Shown here: in pieces, positions 17,340-28,328 of the stretch
Numbering within the stretch: the first letter of the stretch is position 1
How the letters are laid out: each line of letters starts with the position of its first letter
Source of the DNA: an uncultured Eubacteriales bacterium
GTDB taxonomy: Bacteria; Bacillota; Clostridia; Oscillospirales; CAG-382
DNA length: 64,000 nucleotides
Direction of reading: 5' to 3'
NCBI GenBank assembly: GCA_934444645.1
Contig: CAKSCV010000006.1
Location: forward strand, 1-64,000
Made by a program: the position numbers and the translations under genes
Notes under the pieces: generated by a model
What the model was told of the DNA's origin: nothing
The model's input: only the letters and a program-made list of their open reading frames with translations
Databases searched by the model: none

Positions 17340-19931
17340 TTAATGCTCTTGCGACAGGATTTCAAAAATGGCTTTTTCCGCGTCGCGCACCTCTTTATGG
17401 AAGGCCGCTGCCGGAATGCGCAGCGCACCGGAGCCGAGAATGATCATCTGCTCCGAGCCGTCGGAGGTCGCCACCCGCACCCGATGTTTTTTGCTTAACT
17501 CGTGGCTGACGCGTTCGATATACGTGTCCGCCGTTTCGGCTTCCTTGGTATACACCACGCTGATGTTGCGGAATTTCTCCACCGTTCCGGGATTTTTCTT
17601 GACTTTATAAGCGTCAAAAACCAAAATCACCTCGCAGCCGCTGTAGCCTTGGTAGCTGCACAGCCGCCGGATGAGCTCCTCGCGGGCGATATCTAAGCTT
17701 TCCGCCGCACGCCCGGCAAGCTCGTCCCAGGCAAAAATGATATTGTAGCCATCCACAAGCAGATATTCTTTACCGGAATACGCCGGCGTTTTTGCCGGAC
17801 GTGCTTTTTCCTCTTTCGGTTTTACCGAACCTGTGACCGACGGATTGTATACCGGTCTATTAAACTCGCGCTGCCTAATCTTGCCGTAGGTACGTTCGAA
17901 AATCGCCATAAGCTCTTTGTCGGTCGCCACGCCCTTGACATAATCCGCGGCGCGTTCCGCCGGTGTGCGCACTGCGCCTGCCTCCGAAGCCGGTGCCGAA
18001 AAAACGCTTTCGAGGTGCATATGCGCTTCGACCTCATACCATGGCACCAAAACGCCGACGCCGCCGGAGCAGAAAATCGAATCCGCGCTGTTTTCAATGT
18101 CCGCGTCGGCATTGTAGCCGATGCGCGCGACCGCTTCCTCAGTGTTGTGGCAGGCTTCATAACCGCAAAACGCAAGTGACAGCCGTCCTTTGGCACGCGT
18201 ATAATCGGCAAGCACCGAAGCGTAGTTGCGCATTTCGCTGACCGGCGCCGTTCCGACGATCACCGATTCGGAGCCGCTCGCCGCATTCGGCGAAGAAAAA
18301 CGCGCCGCCATGAGGGAAAGGTCGCTTAAGGCACGGCCGACCGCTTCGTTCGGCACGGTAAGCTCAAAGCTGTACCACGGCTCTAACAGCACGCTTTCGG
18401 CGCGCCGCAGTCCCTGCCGCACCGCACGGTAGGTCGCTTCGCGGAAGTCGCCGCCCTCGGTATGCTTTTTATGGGCGCGTCCGGCGGCGAGCGTGATTTT
18501 CATATCGGTGATCGGCGCACCGGTAAGCACGCCGCGATGTGTCTTTTCCGCAAGGTGCGTCAGAACGAGCCGCTGCCAGTTGCGCGCCAGTTCGCTCTCC
18601 GGCAGGTCGCTTGCAAAATGCAGACCGCTGCCGCGTTCGGTCGGTTCGAGAATCAAATGCACCTCGCTGTAATGCCTTAACGGCTCATAATGCCCCACAC
18701 CTTCGACGGTGTCGGCAATCGTTTCGCGGTACAAAATCGTGCCGGCCTCAAACTGCGGCACAAAACCGAACCGCTCATCGATCATACGCGCCAGAATTTC
18801 AAGCTGCACCTCGCCCATTACCGACACGCCGATACGCCGTTCAGCTTCTTTAAAGGTAAACCGGTATACCGGTTCTTCTTCCTCTGATTTCTTGAGCGAA
18901 AAGTAAATGCCATGTGCGTCCTTGCCCTCCGGCACGGTCATTTCATACGACAGCACCGGCTCGGCAAGCGGCGCAAAATCCGCCTTTTCAAAGCCGAGCC
19001 CTTCGCCGCAATAGGTGTGTGTAAATCCGGTGACCGCACAGACCGTTCCGGCTTCCGCCATCTCTGCCGTTTCGTAGCGTGCGCCGGAATAGACCCGGAT
19101 GCCGTCCGCTTTTTCGCTCCACGCATTTCCTGCCATGTCCGTGCCGTGAAGCTCGTCCTTCACGTGCAGAACGCCGCCGGTGATTTTCATATGCGTCAGC
19201 CGTTCACCGCGTTCGGTGTGCGTGATTTTGAACACCCGTGCGCCGAATTCCTCCCGATAGGACACGTGCGGCGCATAGGCAAGCAACGTCCGCAAAAGCT
19301 CCGCAACGCCCTCGGTCTTGAGTGCCGCGCCGAACACGACCGGAAAAATATGCCGTTTGGCGACCGCTGCGGCAATTTGCCCGTTTGTTAACGGCTGCCC
19401 TGCCAAAAACACCTCGGTCAGGTGTTCGTCGCACTCGGCGGTTTCTTCGTTGGTACCGAGCGTTTCCGCCGCAAGACACGCGTCCGAAAGGCTGCGGCGC
19501 ATATCCGCAAGAAGCACCTCGCGCCCTGCGTTCGGCAGATCGATTTTGTTGACAAAGATGTATACCGGTATACCATGCCGCTCCAAATATTTCCACAGTG
19601 TGCGCGTGTATCCGCCCACGCCGTCCGACGCGCTGATCACCAAAATCGCCGCGTCAAGCACACACAACGTCCGTTCTGCCTCCGGCGAAAAATCCGCATG
19701 TCCGGGCGTATCGATGAGTGTTATTTCGGTATCCTCCGCCGTGAAAACCGCCTGTTTGGAAAAAACGGTGATGCCGCGTTCGCGTTCGACGGCAAAATTG
19801 TCAAGAAACGCGTCTTTTTTATCCACGCGCCCCAAGGTGCGCAGCCGTCCGGAAAGATATAAAAGGGCTTCGGAAAGGGTCGTTTTTCCGGAATCGACGT
19901 GTGCGAGTATACCAACGGTCAGTTTTTTCAT
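17340..19931 (-). CDS. TetM-like translational GTPase fused to a C-terminal NYN/YacP (Rae1-type) RNase domain
   Basis: The 863-residue protein begins as a TetM/EF-G-type ribosome-protection GTPase: G1 AHVDSGKT at 10-17, RERGIT at 50-55, G3 DTPGHAD at 74-80 and G4 NKID at 128-131, then EF-G-like domains II-V to about 640. After a linker of about 80 residues a NYN domain runs from about 723 to the end. Its acidic residues lie in LLVDGYNII (Asp727), LVFDAYK (near 773) and ATSDGSEQ (near 824). B. subtilis Rae1/YacP has this domain and cuts mRNA in the ribosomal A site, so the fusion would place a nuclease where the GTPase binds. An upstream in-frame ATG at 19979 is rejected because AGGAG precedes 19931. 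Tetracycline resistance should not be assumed. Confidence 0.88.
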   Translation of the reverse strand: MKKLTVGILAHVDSGKTTLSEALLYLSGRLRTLGRVDKKDAFLDNFAVERERGITVFSKQAVFTAEDTEITLIDTPGHADFSPEAERTLCVLDAAILVISASDGVGGYTRTLWKYLERHGIPVYIFVNKIDLPNAGREVLLADMRRSLSDACLAAETLGTNEETAECDEHLTEVFLAGQPLTNGQIAAAVAKRHIFPVVFGAALKTEGVAELLRTLLAYAPHVSYREEFGARVFKITHTERGERLTHMKITGGVLHVKDELHGTDMAGNAWSEKADGIRVYSGARYETAEMAEAGTVCAVTGFTHTYCGEGLGFEKADFAPLAEPVLSYEMTVPEGKDAHGIYFSLKKSEEEEPVYRFTFKEAERRIGVSVMGEVQLEILARMIDERFGFVPQFEAGTILYRETIADTVEGVGHYEPLRHYSEVHLILEPTERGSGLHFASDLPESELARNWQRLVLTHLAEKTHRGVLTGAPITDMKITLAAGRAHKKHTEGGDFREATYRAVRQGLRRAESVLLEPWYSFELTVPNEAVGRALSDLSLMAARFSSPNAASGSESVIVGTAPVSEMRNYASVLADYTRAKGRLSLAFCGYEACHNTEEAVARIGYNADADIENSADSIFCSGGVGVLVPWYEVEAHMHLESVFSAPASEAGAVRTPAERAADYVKGVATDKELMAIFERTYGKIRQREFNRPVYNPSVTGSVKPKEEKARPAKTPAYSGKEYLLVDGYNIIFAWDELAGRAAESLDIAREELIRRLCSYQGYSGCEVILVFDAYKVKKNPGTVEKFRNISVVYTKEAETADTYIERVSHELSKKHRVRVATSDGSEQMIILGSGALRIPAAAFHKEVRDAEKAIFEILSQEH

Positions 19932-20075
19932 GGGTTTCTCCTGCGTTTTTCGTTTTTGGTCGTACTTATTGTACCACAAAACAGCGCTTTTGACAAGCTG
20001 TCTTTTACCGTTTTTGTAATAACGGCAATTTGGCTATCCAAAAACAATTTATCTTCCCGATTTATCGTCTTTTTC

Positions 20076-20105
20076 TTGACAATGCAGCGTCCTTTGTGGT
20101 AGAAT
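20076..20105 (+). promoter_or_regulatory. Sigma-A promoter of the sugar isomerase gene
   Basis: TTGACA at 20076-20081 and TAGAAT at 20100-20105 are separated by 18 bases, about 85 bases before the start codon. Confidence 0.7.
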
Positions 20106-20191
20106 GAAGTTAGATTTGTATTTACACCAAATTTATTCTGAATTCCGAATTTCGACAAGCACATTTTTCTGAAAAAAGGAGCCAAAAAGCT

Positions 20192-21100
20192 ATGAGAAAA
20201 GTCAGCATTTCCATTGGTATGTTGCAAGAAAAGTACGGCGACGAAGAAGCCCTTCGCATTGCCAAGCGCATCGGTGCGGACGCGGTGGATTTCAACCTGT
20301 GCGACAACGACCGCAAGCGGCCGCACGACATTTACGGCGAGGACGATGCCACCATTTTGGAATACTATCGGCACTTAAAAGAGGTTGCCGACGAGATTGG
20401 CCTTGAGATCTGCCAGACGCACGGCCGAATCCAAGGCTTCAAGGACATTCCCGAAGAGGACGACAATCTGATTGCCAACAGCCGCATTGACTGCATGGCG
20501 ACCGCCGCGCTCGGTGCAAAATTCTGCGTGGTGCATTCGGTCACCACCATTTACATGGGGCCTGAGGCCGATCCGAAAAAGATGCGCGACCTCAACTTCG
20601 ATATGTTCACGCGTATGCTGCCGTTTGCCAAGGAATACGGCGTTATCATTGCGTCCGAAACCTTTGGCGACGCGGTTCGCTTTGCGTGCTGCGACTTTTT
20701 CGGGCAGATCAACGAGTTTCTTATGTCCTACAACCGTGTTGCCGCAGTGGAGGATTTTGCGGAGCACTTCAAAATTTGCGTGGATACCGGGCATTCCAAC
20801 AAGGCCATGCGTTTCGGCAATCCCAAGCCGGGCGATGTCATCCGTCTTGCCGGGCAAAATCTGGTCGCGCTGCACTTAAACGACAACGACACGCTCACCG
20901 ACCAACACAAAACGCCGCTCACCGGCACCATCGACTGGAACGACGTGTTCGACGCGCTCGATGAAATCGGCTATGCCGGTTACTACAACATGGAGTTGGG
21001 TCTTCTCCACTTCGGCAAGGATTTCGAAATTGAAGAAGCGGCTTTTGCCATCAAGGTGCTGCGCAATATGCTCAAGGACCGCTATGGGAAAGAGAATTGA
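20192..21100 (+). CDS. Sugar phosphate isomerase/epimerase (AP endonuclease 2 TIM barrel)
   Basis: The 302-residue protein is a TIM barrel of the xylose isomerase-like superfamily. Metal-ligand candidates fall in expected places: AVDFNL, QTHGRI with His, FCVVHS, IASETFGD with Glu, CVDTGHSN with Asp and His, and LHLNDND near 230. The substrate cannot be told from sequence. Inositol-, tagatose- or keto-sugar epimerases are all possible. A GGAGCC lies before the ATG. The stop TGA is made of the first bases of a dispersed repeat (AATTGA...), so the repeat abuts or has replaced the original end. The gene stands alone. Confidence 0.8.
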   Translation: MRKVSISIGMLQEKYGDEEALRIAKRIGADAVDFNLCDNDRKRPHDIYGEDDATILEYYRHLKEVADEIGLEICQTHGRIQGFKDIPEEDDNLIANSRIDCMATAALGAKFCVVHSVTTIYMGPEADPKKMRDLNFDMFTRMLPFAKEYGVIIASETFGDAVRFACCDFFGQINEFLMSYNRVAAVEDFAEHFKICVDTGHSNKAMRFGNPKPGDVIRLAGQNLVALHLNDNDTLTDQHKTPLTGTIDWNDVFDALDEIGYAGYYNMELGLLHFGKDFEIEEAAFAIKVLRNMLKDRYGKEN

Positions 21101-21387
21101 GAATTGAAAATTGACAATTGAAAGTTGAAAATTAGGGAACGTTTTTCAATCAAAGCTTTGTACGCTGATAAACACTGCGGCGGCAACCACTTCCCTGTGT
21201 AGAAGTGCGCCGGAAGGGTTGTTGGCAACGATTTCAAACAATCCCTCAGTCAGCAAGCTGACAGCTCCCTTTACACAAGAGAGCCGGAAAGTGCGACGCA
21301 ATCGACGTTTTACTGCTGCAATTGCGGCGGCAGTTTGCCTTCCCTGTGCAAGGGAAGGTGGCGCGCGAAGCGTGCCGGAAGGGTTGT
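21095..21387. repeat. Composite repeat, locus B
   Basis: The AT-rich block AATTGAGAATTGAAAATTGA begins inside the isomerase stop codon. AAAGCTTTGTACGCTGATAA follows near 21152, then a degenerate core and one good core at 21337-21387 (GCCTTCCCTGTGCAAGGG ... GGAAGGGTTGT). The order is the same as at loci A and C. The interval 21101-21416 holds no gene. Confidence 0.85.
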
Positions 21388-21416
21388 TCCCATACTGCAA
21401 ACGTATGCCACAACGG

Positions 21417-21452
21417 CAAAAGCCGTCTGTCATCCCGACAGGCGGCTTTTTT
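21417..21452. terminator. Terminator of the arginine operon
   Basis: AAAAGCCGTCTGTC pairs with GACAGGCGGCTTTTTT around a short loop. It has T or T-rich tracts on both sides and lies 16 bases beyond the argF stop. Confidence 0.75.
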
Positions 21453-21468
21453 CTTTTCTCGATGCAAT

Positions 21469-22380
21469 TTACCGGCTCATGAGCGTGGCCATCACGGCTT
21501 TTTGTGCGTGCAACCGGTTTTCGGCTTCGTCGAAGATCTCGACGGCGTGTGCTTCAAACACCTCATCGGTAATTTCTTCGCCGCGGTGTGCCGGCAGACA
21601 ATGCTGCACCATGGCGTCCTTTTTGGCTTTTTTCATGAGTTCCGCATTGATCTGGTAACCGGCAAAGCTCTGCCTGCGTTTTTCGATTTCCGCCTCCATG
21701 CCCATGCTTGACCACACATCGGTGAAGAGCGCGTCGGCATCCTCGGCTGCCTCGAAAATGTTATCGGTAAGCGTAAATTTGTTCCCATAGTTTTCGGCGA
21801 ATCGCAGCACCTCCGGATGCGGGCGGTAAGTGCTCGGTGTGGCGACCGCCACATCCATGCCGGAAAGAAGACCGCCGACGATTAACGAATTTGCCATATT
21901 GTTGCCGTCGCCGATATAGCACATCTTGCGTCCCTCAAAGCCGCCCTTATGCTCCTTGATGGTGACTAAATCCGCAAGCACCTGGCACGGATGCGCATAA
22001 TCGGTCAGCGCGTTGATGACCGGAACAGAAGCATATTTGGCAAGCTCCTCAACGATCTCCTGTCCGAACGTGCGGATCATAATGCCGTCCACATAGCGCG
22101 ACAGCACGCGTGCCGTGTCGCGGATCGGCTCGCCGCGGCCGAGCTGGGTGTCCTTAGAGGAAAGAAACAGGCCGAGACCGCCGAGCTGATAGATACCGGC
22201 TTCAAACGACACACGGGTACGCGTGGACGATTTTTCAAAAATCATGCCGAGCGTTTTTCCCTTTAACAGCTCATGGGCAATGCCGTGCTGTTTCTCGTAT
22301 TTTAACCTCTGCGCAAGCTCAATGAGTTCTAACAATTCGTCCTTGTCAAGGTCACTCATTTTCAGTAAATCTTTTTTCAT
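21469..22380 (-). CDS. argF: Ornithine carbamoyltransferase
   Basis: The 303-residue enzyme makes citrulline from ornithine and carbamoyl phosphate in the cytoplasm. It shows the carbamoyl-phosphate motif SSTRTRVSFE near 54-63 and the HPCQ segment in DYAHPCQVLADL. The ornithine-binding DVWSSMG and the HCLPAHRGEE motif near 260 are also present. Length and motifs are those of anabolic OTCases. It is the last gene of the arg operon, 35 bases after argD, and is followed by the operon terminator. The promoter lies 9 kb upstream before argG. Confidence 0.96.
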   Translation of the reverse strand: MKKDLLKMSDLDKDELLELIELAQRLKYEKQHGIAHELLKGKTLGMIFEKSSTRTRVSFEAGIYQLGGLGLFLSSKDTQLGRGEPIRDTARVLSRYVDGIMIRTFGQEIVEELAKYASVPVINALTDYAHPCQVLADLVTIKEHKGGFEGRKMCYIGDGNNMANSLIVGGLLSGMDVAVATPSTYRPHPEVLRFAENYGNKFTLTDNIFEAAEDADALFTDVWSSMGMEAEIEKRRQSFAGYQINAELMKKAKKDAMVQHCLPAHRGEEITDEVFEAHAVEIFDEAENRLHAQKAVMATLMSR

Positions 22381-22415
22381 GGTAATCCCTTTCCTTTTTG
22401 CCTTGCGGTACGCAT

Positions 22416-23600
<1,185 letters not shown>

Positions 23601-23638
23601 AAGTTCCTCCGTAATTGTTTTTATTCGATTTCATCGGT

Positions 23639-24508
23639 TTATTCGACGATCATCGTGCCGATGCCTTCGTTGGAGAGCATTTCGATAAGAATGGAGTGAA
23701 GCAGCCTGCCATCGATGATATGCGCACGCTTGACGCCGTTTTTCACGCACATCTCGCAGCAGTTGATTTTAGGAATCATACCGCCGGAAATGACGCCTTC
23801 TTCCTTCAGTGCGGCAATTTCGTCCAGCTTCACCTCGGGGATGAGCGTGTCGTCGTCGTGCAGGTCGCGCATAAGACCACGCGTATTGGTAAGAAGAATC
23901 AGCTTTTCCGCACCGAGCGCAATGGCGATTTTGGCAGCCGCGGTGTCGGAATTGATATTGTACACGTCGCTTTCACCGTCTGCGCCTGCCGCCACCGTCG
24001 CAATAACCGGAATAAAACCGGCGGCGATGTTGTCGGTAATGATTTTGGTGTTTACCTCGACAATTTCGCCGACCGCGCCGTAATCGTTTTTGCCGTCGTC
24101 GAGCTTTTTGGCTTTGATCATACCGCCGTCGATGCCCGACAGTCCCACCGCGCTGCCGCCGATGGAGGTGATCTTGTTGACAAGATCCTTATTGGTTTTC
24201 CCGGCAAGCACCATCTGCACGACCTCCACGGCTTCTTCACCGGTGTAACGAAGTCCGTTGATAAACTGCGTTTCAATGCCGAGCTTGTCAAACATGGCCG
24301 TGATTTCCGGACCGCCGCCGTGAACCATGACCACGTTGATGCCGACGAGTCTTAACAGTACAAGGTCGGAAATGACCGCCTCCTTCAAGCCCTCGTTTTC
24401 CATGGCGTTCCCGCCGTATTTGACAACGATGGTCTTGCCGTAGTATTTTTGAATGTAAGGCAGCGCTTCGATAAGAACCTTTGCCTTGTCGATGTTGGAA
24501 ATAAACAT
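23639..24508 (-). CDS. argB: Acetylglutamate kinase
   Basis: The 289-residue amino acid kinase has the phosphate-binding Lys in VVKYGGNAM near 29-37, the glycine-rich MVHGGGPEI near 62-70 and NINSDTAAAKIA near 193. The kinase step makes N-acetylglutamyl phosphate. The N-terminal stretch (IDKAKVLIEALPYIQKYYGK) resembles the arginine-sensitive, hexameric form. Feedback control by arginine is therefore likely, though not proven by sequence alone. Confidence 0.96.
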   Translation of the reverse strand: MFISNIDKAKVLIEALPYIQKYYGKTIVVKYGGNAMENEGLKEAVISDLVLLRLVGINVVMVHGGGPEITAMFDKLGIETQFINGLRYTGEEAVEVVQMVLAGKTNKDLVNKITSIGGSAVGLSGIDGGMIKAKKLDDGKNDYGAVGEIVEVNTKIITDNIAAGFIPVIATVAAGADGESDVYNINSDTAAAKIAIALGAEKLILLTNTRGLMRDLHDDDTLIPEVKLDEIAALKEEGVISGGMIPKINCCEMCVKNGVKRAHIIDGRLLHSILIEMLSNEGIGTMIVE

Positions 24509-24542
24509 AGCCGTTACTCCTTGCTTTTACGATTTGAATCTC

Positions 24543-25781
24543 TCAGCTGCGGTAATCGCCGTTGATGCGGACATATTCATAGGTGAGGTCGCAGCCGTAG
24601 GCGGCGGCGAACGCATTTCCCATGTTCATGTTGACATCCATCACAATGGAATCCTTGAGCAGGATTTCTTTTGCCTTGTCTTCATCAAAGCCAACGCTGC
24701 CGCCGTTTTTGCAGACGTTTATCTCGCCTGCGTCGGAAATGAAGCTGACGTCCACTTTATGCGGATCGAATTCCACGCCGGCATAGCCGAGTGCGCATAA
24801 AATACGTCCCCAGTTGGCATCCGCACCGAACATGGCCGTTTTGACAAGCGGCGAATTGATGACCGATTTGGCAAGGATACGCGCGTTTTCAAGCGTATCG
24901 CAGCCATGCACGCGGCATTCGAGAAGCTTGGACGCGCCCTCGCCGTCAGCCGCCATTTTGCGTGCCAAATATTTGCAGACATATTCGAGAAGCTCTTCAA
25001 AGGCTTTGCCGCTCTCGCTGTCGGGATTTTCGATAAGCGCATTTCCGGCAAGTCCCGAAGCCATCACGCTGAAGGTGTCGTTGGTGCTGGTGTCGCCGTC
25101 CACGCTGATCATGTTGAACGTGCGGTCAGCCACGCGTTTGAGAAGCACCTGCAGGGCCTCCGACGAAATATTCGCGTCGGTGGTGACAAAGCAGAGCATG
25201 GTCGCCATATTCGGATGAATCATGCCGCTGCCCTTGCTCATGCCGCCGATCTTCACCTTCACGCCGTCGATCACCGTTTCGGCGGCAATCTGCTTTAAGC
25301 GCGTGTCGGTGGTCATAATGGCACTGGCGGCGGCATAGCCGTTTTCCGCATCATAGCCGAGCGAATCGCAAAGTGCCGGAATGCCGCTTAAGATCGGTTC
25401 GAGCGGCAGCGGCTCGCCAATAACGCCGGTGGAGGCAATAATGATATCGTTCTCGTCAATGCCAAGCTGCGCCGCAAGGGCTGCGCACATGGCGTTGGCC
25501 TTGTCCACACCGTCGGGATTGCAGGTATTGGCGTTGCCGCTGTTGCAGATGGCAGCACGAGCCATACCGTTCTTCAAGTGTTCGCGCGTGACCGTGATCG
25601 GTGCGCCGTAGACCTTGTTGGTGGTGTAAATGGCGGCGGCATTGCAGGGCTTATCCGCCAAAATCAACGCCAGATCCTTTTTGCTCTTGTTTTTGCGAAG
25701 GCCGCAATGAATACCGGAAGCACGAAAGCCGGCCGGATATGTTACGCCGCCCTCAATGCGCTTGATGTTTGTTTCGTTCAT
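24543..25781 (-). CDS. argJ: Bifunctional glutamate N-acetyltransferase / acetyl-CoA:glutamate acetyltransferase
   Basis: The 412-residue protein has the autocleavage site MIHPNMATML near 190, where a Thr becomes the N-terminal nucleophile of the beta subunit. Family motifs such as FRASGIHCGLRKNKSKKDLA and NSGNANTC are also present. It recycles the acetyl group from N-acetylornithine to glutamate. No argA or argE is seen, consistent with the cyclic pathway. Whether it also uses acetyl-CoA cannot be judged by eye. Confidence 0.95.
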   Translation of the reverse strand: MNETNIKRIEGGVTYPAGFRASGIHCGLRKNKSKKDLALILADKPCNAAAIYTTNKVYGAPITVTREHLKNGMARAAICNSGNANTCNPDGVDKANAMCAALAAQLGIDENDIIIASTGVIGEPLPLEPILSGIPALCDSLGYDAENGYAAASAIMTTDTRLKQIAAETVIDGVKVKIGGMSKGSGMIHPNMATMLCFVTTDANISSEALQVLLKRVADRTFNMISVDGDTSTNDTFSVMASGLAGNALIENPDSESGKAFEELLEYVCKYLARKMAADGEGASKLLECRVHGCDTLENARILAKSVINSPLVKTAMFGADANWGRILCALGYAGVEFDPHKVDVSFISDAGEINVCKNGGSVGFDEDKAKEILLKDSIVMDVNMNMGNAFAAAYGCDLTYEYVRINGDYRS

Positions 25782-25817
25782 ATCAGTTCAAATCTCCTCT
25801 TTGTTGCTTTTTCGGTA

Positions 25818-26870
25818 TCAGAACGACGGCGGAAGCATGGAAATGCCTTCGTCCTCGGGAAGCCCGAAGCGAATGTTCATGTTCTGAATGGCCTGTCCTG
25901 CCGCACCCTTGACCATGTTGTCAATGGCGCTGGTAATGACCGCCGTGGACGTATGTTCGTCAAAATGCAGGGATATATCGCAATAGTTGGAATAATGCAC
26001 GTTTTTGATATTGGCAAACGAGCCGAGCGGCATGACGCGCACGAATTTTTCGTTTTTGTAGAATTCCGTATAGGCTTCATGCAGCGTTTTGAGCGTCACG
26101 CCGGGCGCGGTCTTGACATAGATGGTGGACAAAATGCCGCGGTTGACCGGCAAAAGGTGCGGCACAAATGTCACGTTCACCTTTTTGCCGCAGAGGAGCG
26201 ACAGCGTCTGTTCGATTTCCGGCGTATGGCGGTGGCAGGCAGCCTTGTAAGCCGCAAAAGCCTCGTTGGTGTCCGGAAAATGCGTGTTCTGCGAAAGACC
26301 GCGGCCGGCACCCGTCACGCCGCTCTTGGAGTCAAGGATGATGCCGTTCGACACGTCGCATAATTTGAGCTTCAGTGCCGGCATAAGTCCAAGCGCAATG
26401 CCGGTCGGATAGCAGCCGGGATTGGCGATGATATCGACCCCCGGAATGCGTTCCCGGTTGATCTCCGGCAGACAGTAGAGTGCCTTTTTGTGGAGTGCCG
26501 GATATTTGAACGGCAGCCCGTACCATTTGGTGTAGTCGGCTTCTTCGGTCAGTCGGAAATCCGCACCGAGGTCGATGAGCACCTTGCCCTTTTCATCGGT
26601 TTTGACGGCAAGCTCTTCGGAAAGGCCGTGCGGAAGTGCGGCGAAAATCACGTCGCTTGCTTCGATAACGCTGTCCATGTTGCCTAAAACATGCTCTTTT
26701 TTGGTCGTGAGAGCCGGATAGACCGATTCAAGCGTCTGTCCTTCAAACGAGGTCGAAGAGACTGCCGCCGCCTCGGCATAGCGGTGCGACGCAAGAAGGC
26801 GGAACAGCTCCGCGCCGGCATAGCCGGTCGCGCCGATAATGCCGACCTTTACTTTCTTGTTTTCTGTCAT
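25818..26870 (-). CDS. argC: N-acetyl-gamma-glutamyl-phosphate reductase
   Basis: The 350-residue NADP enzyme starts with the Rossmann motif GIIGATGYAGAELFRLL near 10-26. The catalytic cysteine is in ANPGCYPTGIALGL near 150, and the His-containing PHLLPVNRGIL lies near 220. It reduces the acyl phosphate from ArgB to the semialdehyde. The gene is the third arg gene after argG-(MBL)-argH and is spaced 36 bases from argJ. Confidence 0.96.
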   Translation of the reverse strand: MTENKKVKVGIIGATGYAGAELFRLLASHRYAEAAAVSSTSFEGQTLESVYPALTTKKEHVLGNMDSVIEASDVIFAALPHGLSEELAVKTDEKGKVLIDLGADFRLTEEADYTKWYGLPFKYPALHKKALYCLPEINRERIPGVDIIANPGCYPTGIALGLMPALKLKLCDVSNGIILDSKSGVTGAGRGLSQNTHFPDTNEAFAAYKAACHRHTPEIEQTLSLLCGKKVNVTFVPHLLPVNRGILSTIYVKTAPGVTLKTLHEAYTEFYKNEKFVRVMPLGSFANIKNVHYSNYCDISLHFDEHTSTAVITSAIDNMVKGAAGQAIQNMNIRFGLPEDEGISMLPPSF

Positions 26871-26906
26871 ACTGTCACTCTTTTCCGCGCTGTTTCGGCG
26901 CGTTAT

Positions 26907-28301
26907 TTATTCGTTTTCTTCCAATTCCTCGGAAGCTAAAAAATCCTCTAATTTTTCGATTTGACGTTTTACGGCTTCGGGAGCCGGGCCGCCCGCACAC
27001 GCGCGTCCCTTAACGCACGCCGCAAGATCGACCGCCGCGTAAACGCCCTCGTCGAACACCTCCGACACCGCCTTATAATCAGCAAGCGGCAGCGTTTCGA
27101 AGCTCTCGTTCTTTTCGATGCAAAGCGCGACAAGCTCGCCGACGATCTTATACGCCGTGCGGAACGGAAGTCCCTTTTTCACCAAATAATCGGCACAGTC
27201 GGTGGCGTTGATAAAGCCGAATCCGGCGGCATTTCTCATGCGTTCCTTACGGAAAGAAGCCGTCGCAAGCATTTCGTTGAAAATCGAAAGGCAAAGCTTT
27301 ACGTTATCGAGCGCGTCAAAAACCGTCTCCTTGTCCTCCTGCATATCCTTGTTGTAGGCAAGCGGCAGACCTTTCATGACGGTAAGAAGCGCCATGAGCG
27401 AGCCATACACACGGCCGGTCTTGCCGCGCACCAGCTCCGCAATATCGGGATTCTTCTTCTGCGGCATGATGGACGAGCCGGTGGCAAACGCGTCGTCTAA
27501 CTCCATATAGCCGAATTCACTGCTGCACCACAAAATGACCTCTTCCGAAAAGCGCGACAGGTGCATTTGAATCATGGACAGATCAAACGCGAATTCGAGT
27601 ACAAAATCGCGGTCGCTCACGCCGTCAATGCTGTTGTCGGTCACATCGTCGAAACCGAGTTCGCGACAGACCTCATACCGGTCGATCGGATAGGTCGTTC
27701 CGGCAAGCGCACACGAGCCGAGCGGCAAAATGTTGGTTCGCGCATAGCAATCGTCTAATCTCAGCACATCGCGCTTAAACATTTGCGCATAGGCAAGCAG
27801 CTCATGTGCCAGCGTTACGGGTTGGGCACGCTGCAAATGCGTGTAGCCGCTCATAACGGTATCGGTGTTGTCCTTGGCAATGGAAACGACCGTCTGCATG
27901 AGGTTCATCACAAGCTCTTTGACGGCTTTTATTTCATCGCGCAAATACATCCGCATATCGAGTGCGACCTGGTCGTTGCGGCTGCGCGAGGTGTGAAGCC
28001 GCTTTCCGGCGTCGCCGATGCGTTCGGTTAACACCTGCTCGACAAACATATGAATATCCTCCGCCTTGGGGTCAAAGACAAGCGTGCCGCTTTCAAGGTC
28101 AGCCAAAATGCCCGCAAGACCGCGGATGATGCGTTCGCTTTCGCTTTTATCGATGATGCCGGTATCGCCGAGCATTTTGGCGTGCGCCATGCTGCCGGTG
28201 ATATCCTGTTTATACATACGGCTGTCAAAGGAGATCGACGAGTTGAAATCGTTGACGCGCTCGTCCTCTTCCTTTTTGAACCGTCCCTGCCACATTTTCA
28301 T
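26907..28301 (-). CDS. argH: Argininosuccinate lyase
   Basis: The 464-residue fumarase/aspartase-superfamily enzyme has the signature GSSIMPQKKNPD near 280-291, the TSRSRNDQVALDMR stretch near 105 and GYTHLQRAQPVT near 155. It cleaves argininosuccinate to arginine and fumarate, the last step of the pathway. It is 27 bases after the MBL-fold gene, so argG and argH are separated by that unrelated gene. The length is normal. Confidence 0.97.
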   Translation of the reverse strand: MKMWQGRFKKEEDERVNDFNSSISFDSRMYKQDITGSMAHAKMLGDTGIIDKSESERIIRGLAGILADLESGTLVFDPKAEDIHMFVEQVLTERIGDAGKRLHTSRSRNDQVALDMRMYLRDEIKAVKELVMNLMQTVVSIAKDNTDTVMSGYTHLQRAQPVTLAHELLAYAQMFKRDVLRLDDCYARTNILPLGSCALAGTTYPIDRYEVCRELGFDDVTDNSIDGVSDRDFVLEFAFDLSMIQMHLSRFSEEVILWCSSEFGYMELDDAFATGSSIMPQKKNPDIAELVRGKTGRVYGSLMALLTVMKGLPLAYNKDMQEDKETVFDALDNVKLCLSIFNEMLATASFRKERMRNAAGFGFINATDCADYLVKKGLPFRTAYKIVGELVALCIEKNESFETLPLADYKAVSEVFDEGVYAAVDLAACVKGRACAGGPAPEAVKRQIEKLEDFLASEELEENE

Positions 28302-28328
28302 TGTGTGTCCAATCCTTTATATCTAATT

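Noticed and set aside
17340..19931. Tetracycline resistance gene
   Set aside because: Family likeness to TetM is general; the NYN domain and housekeeping place argue for a translation factor.
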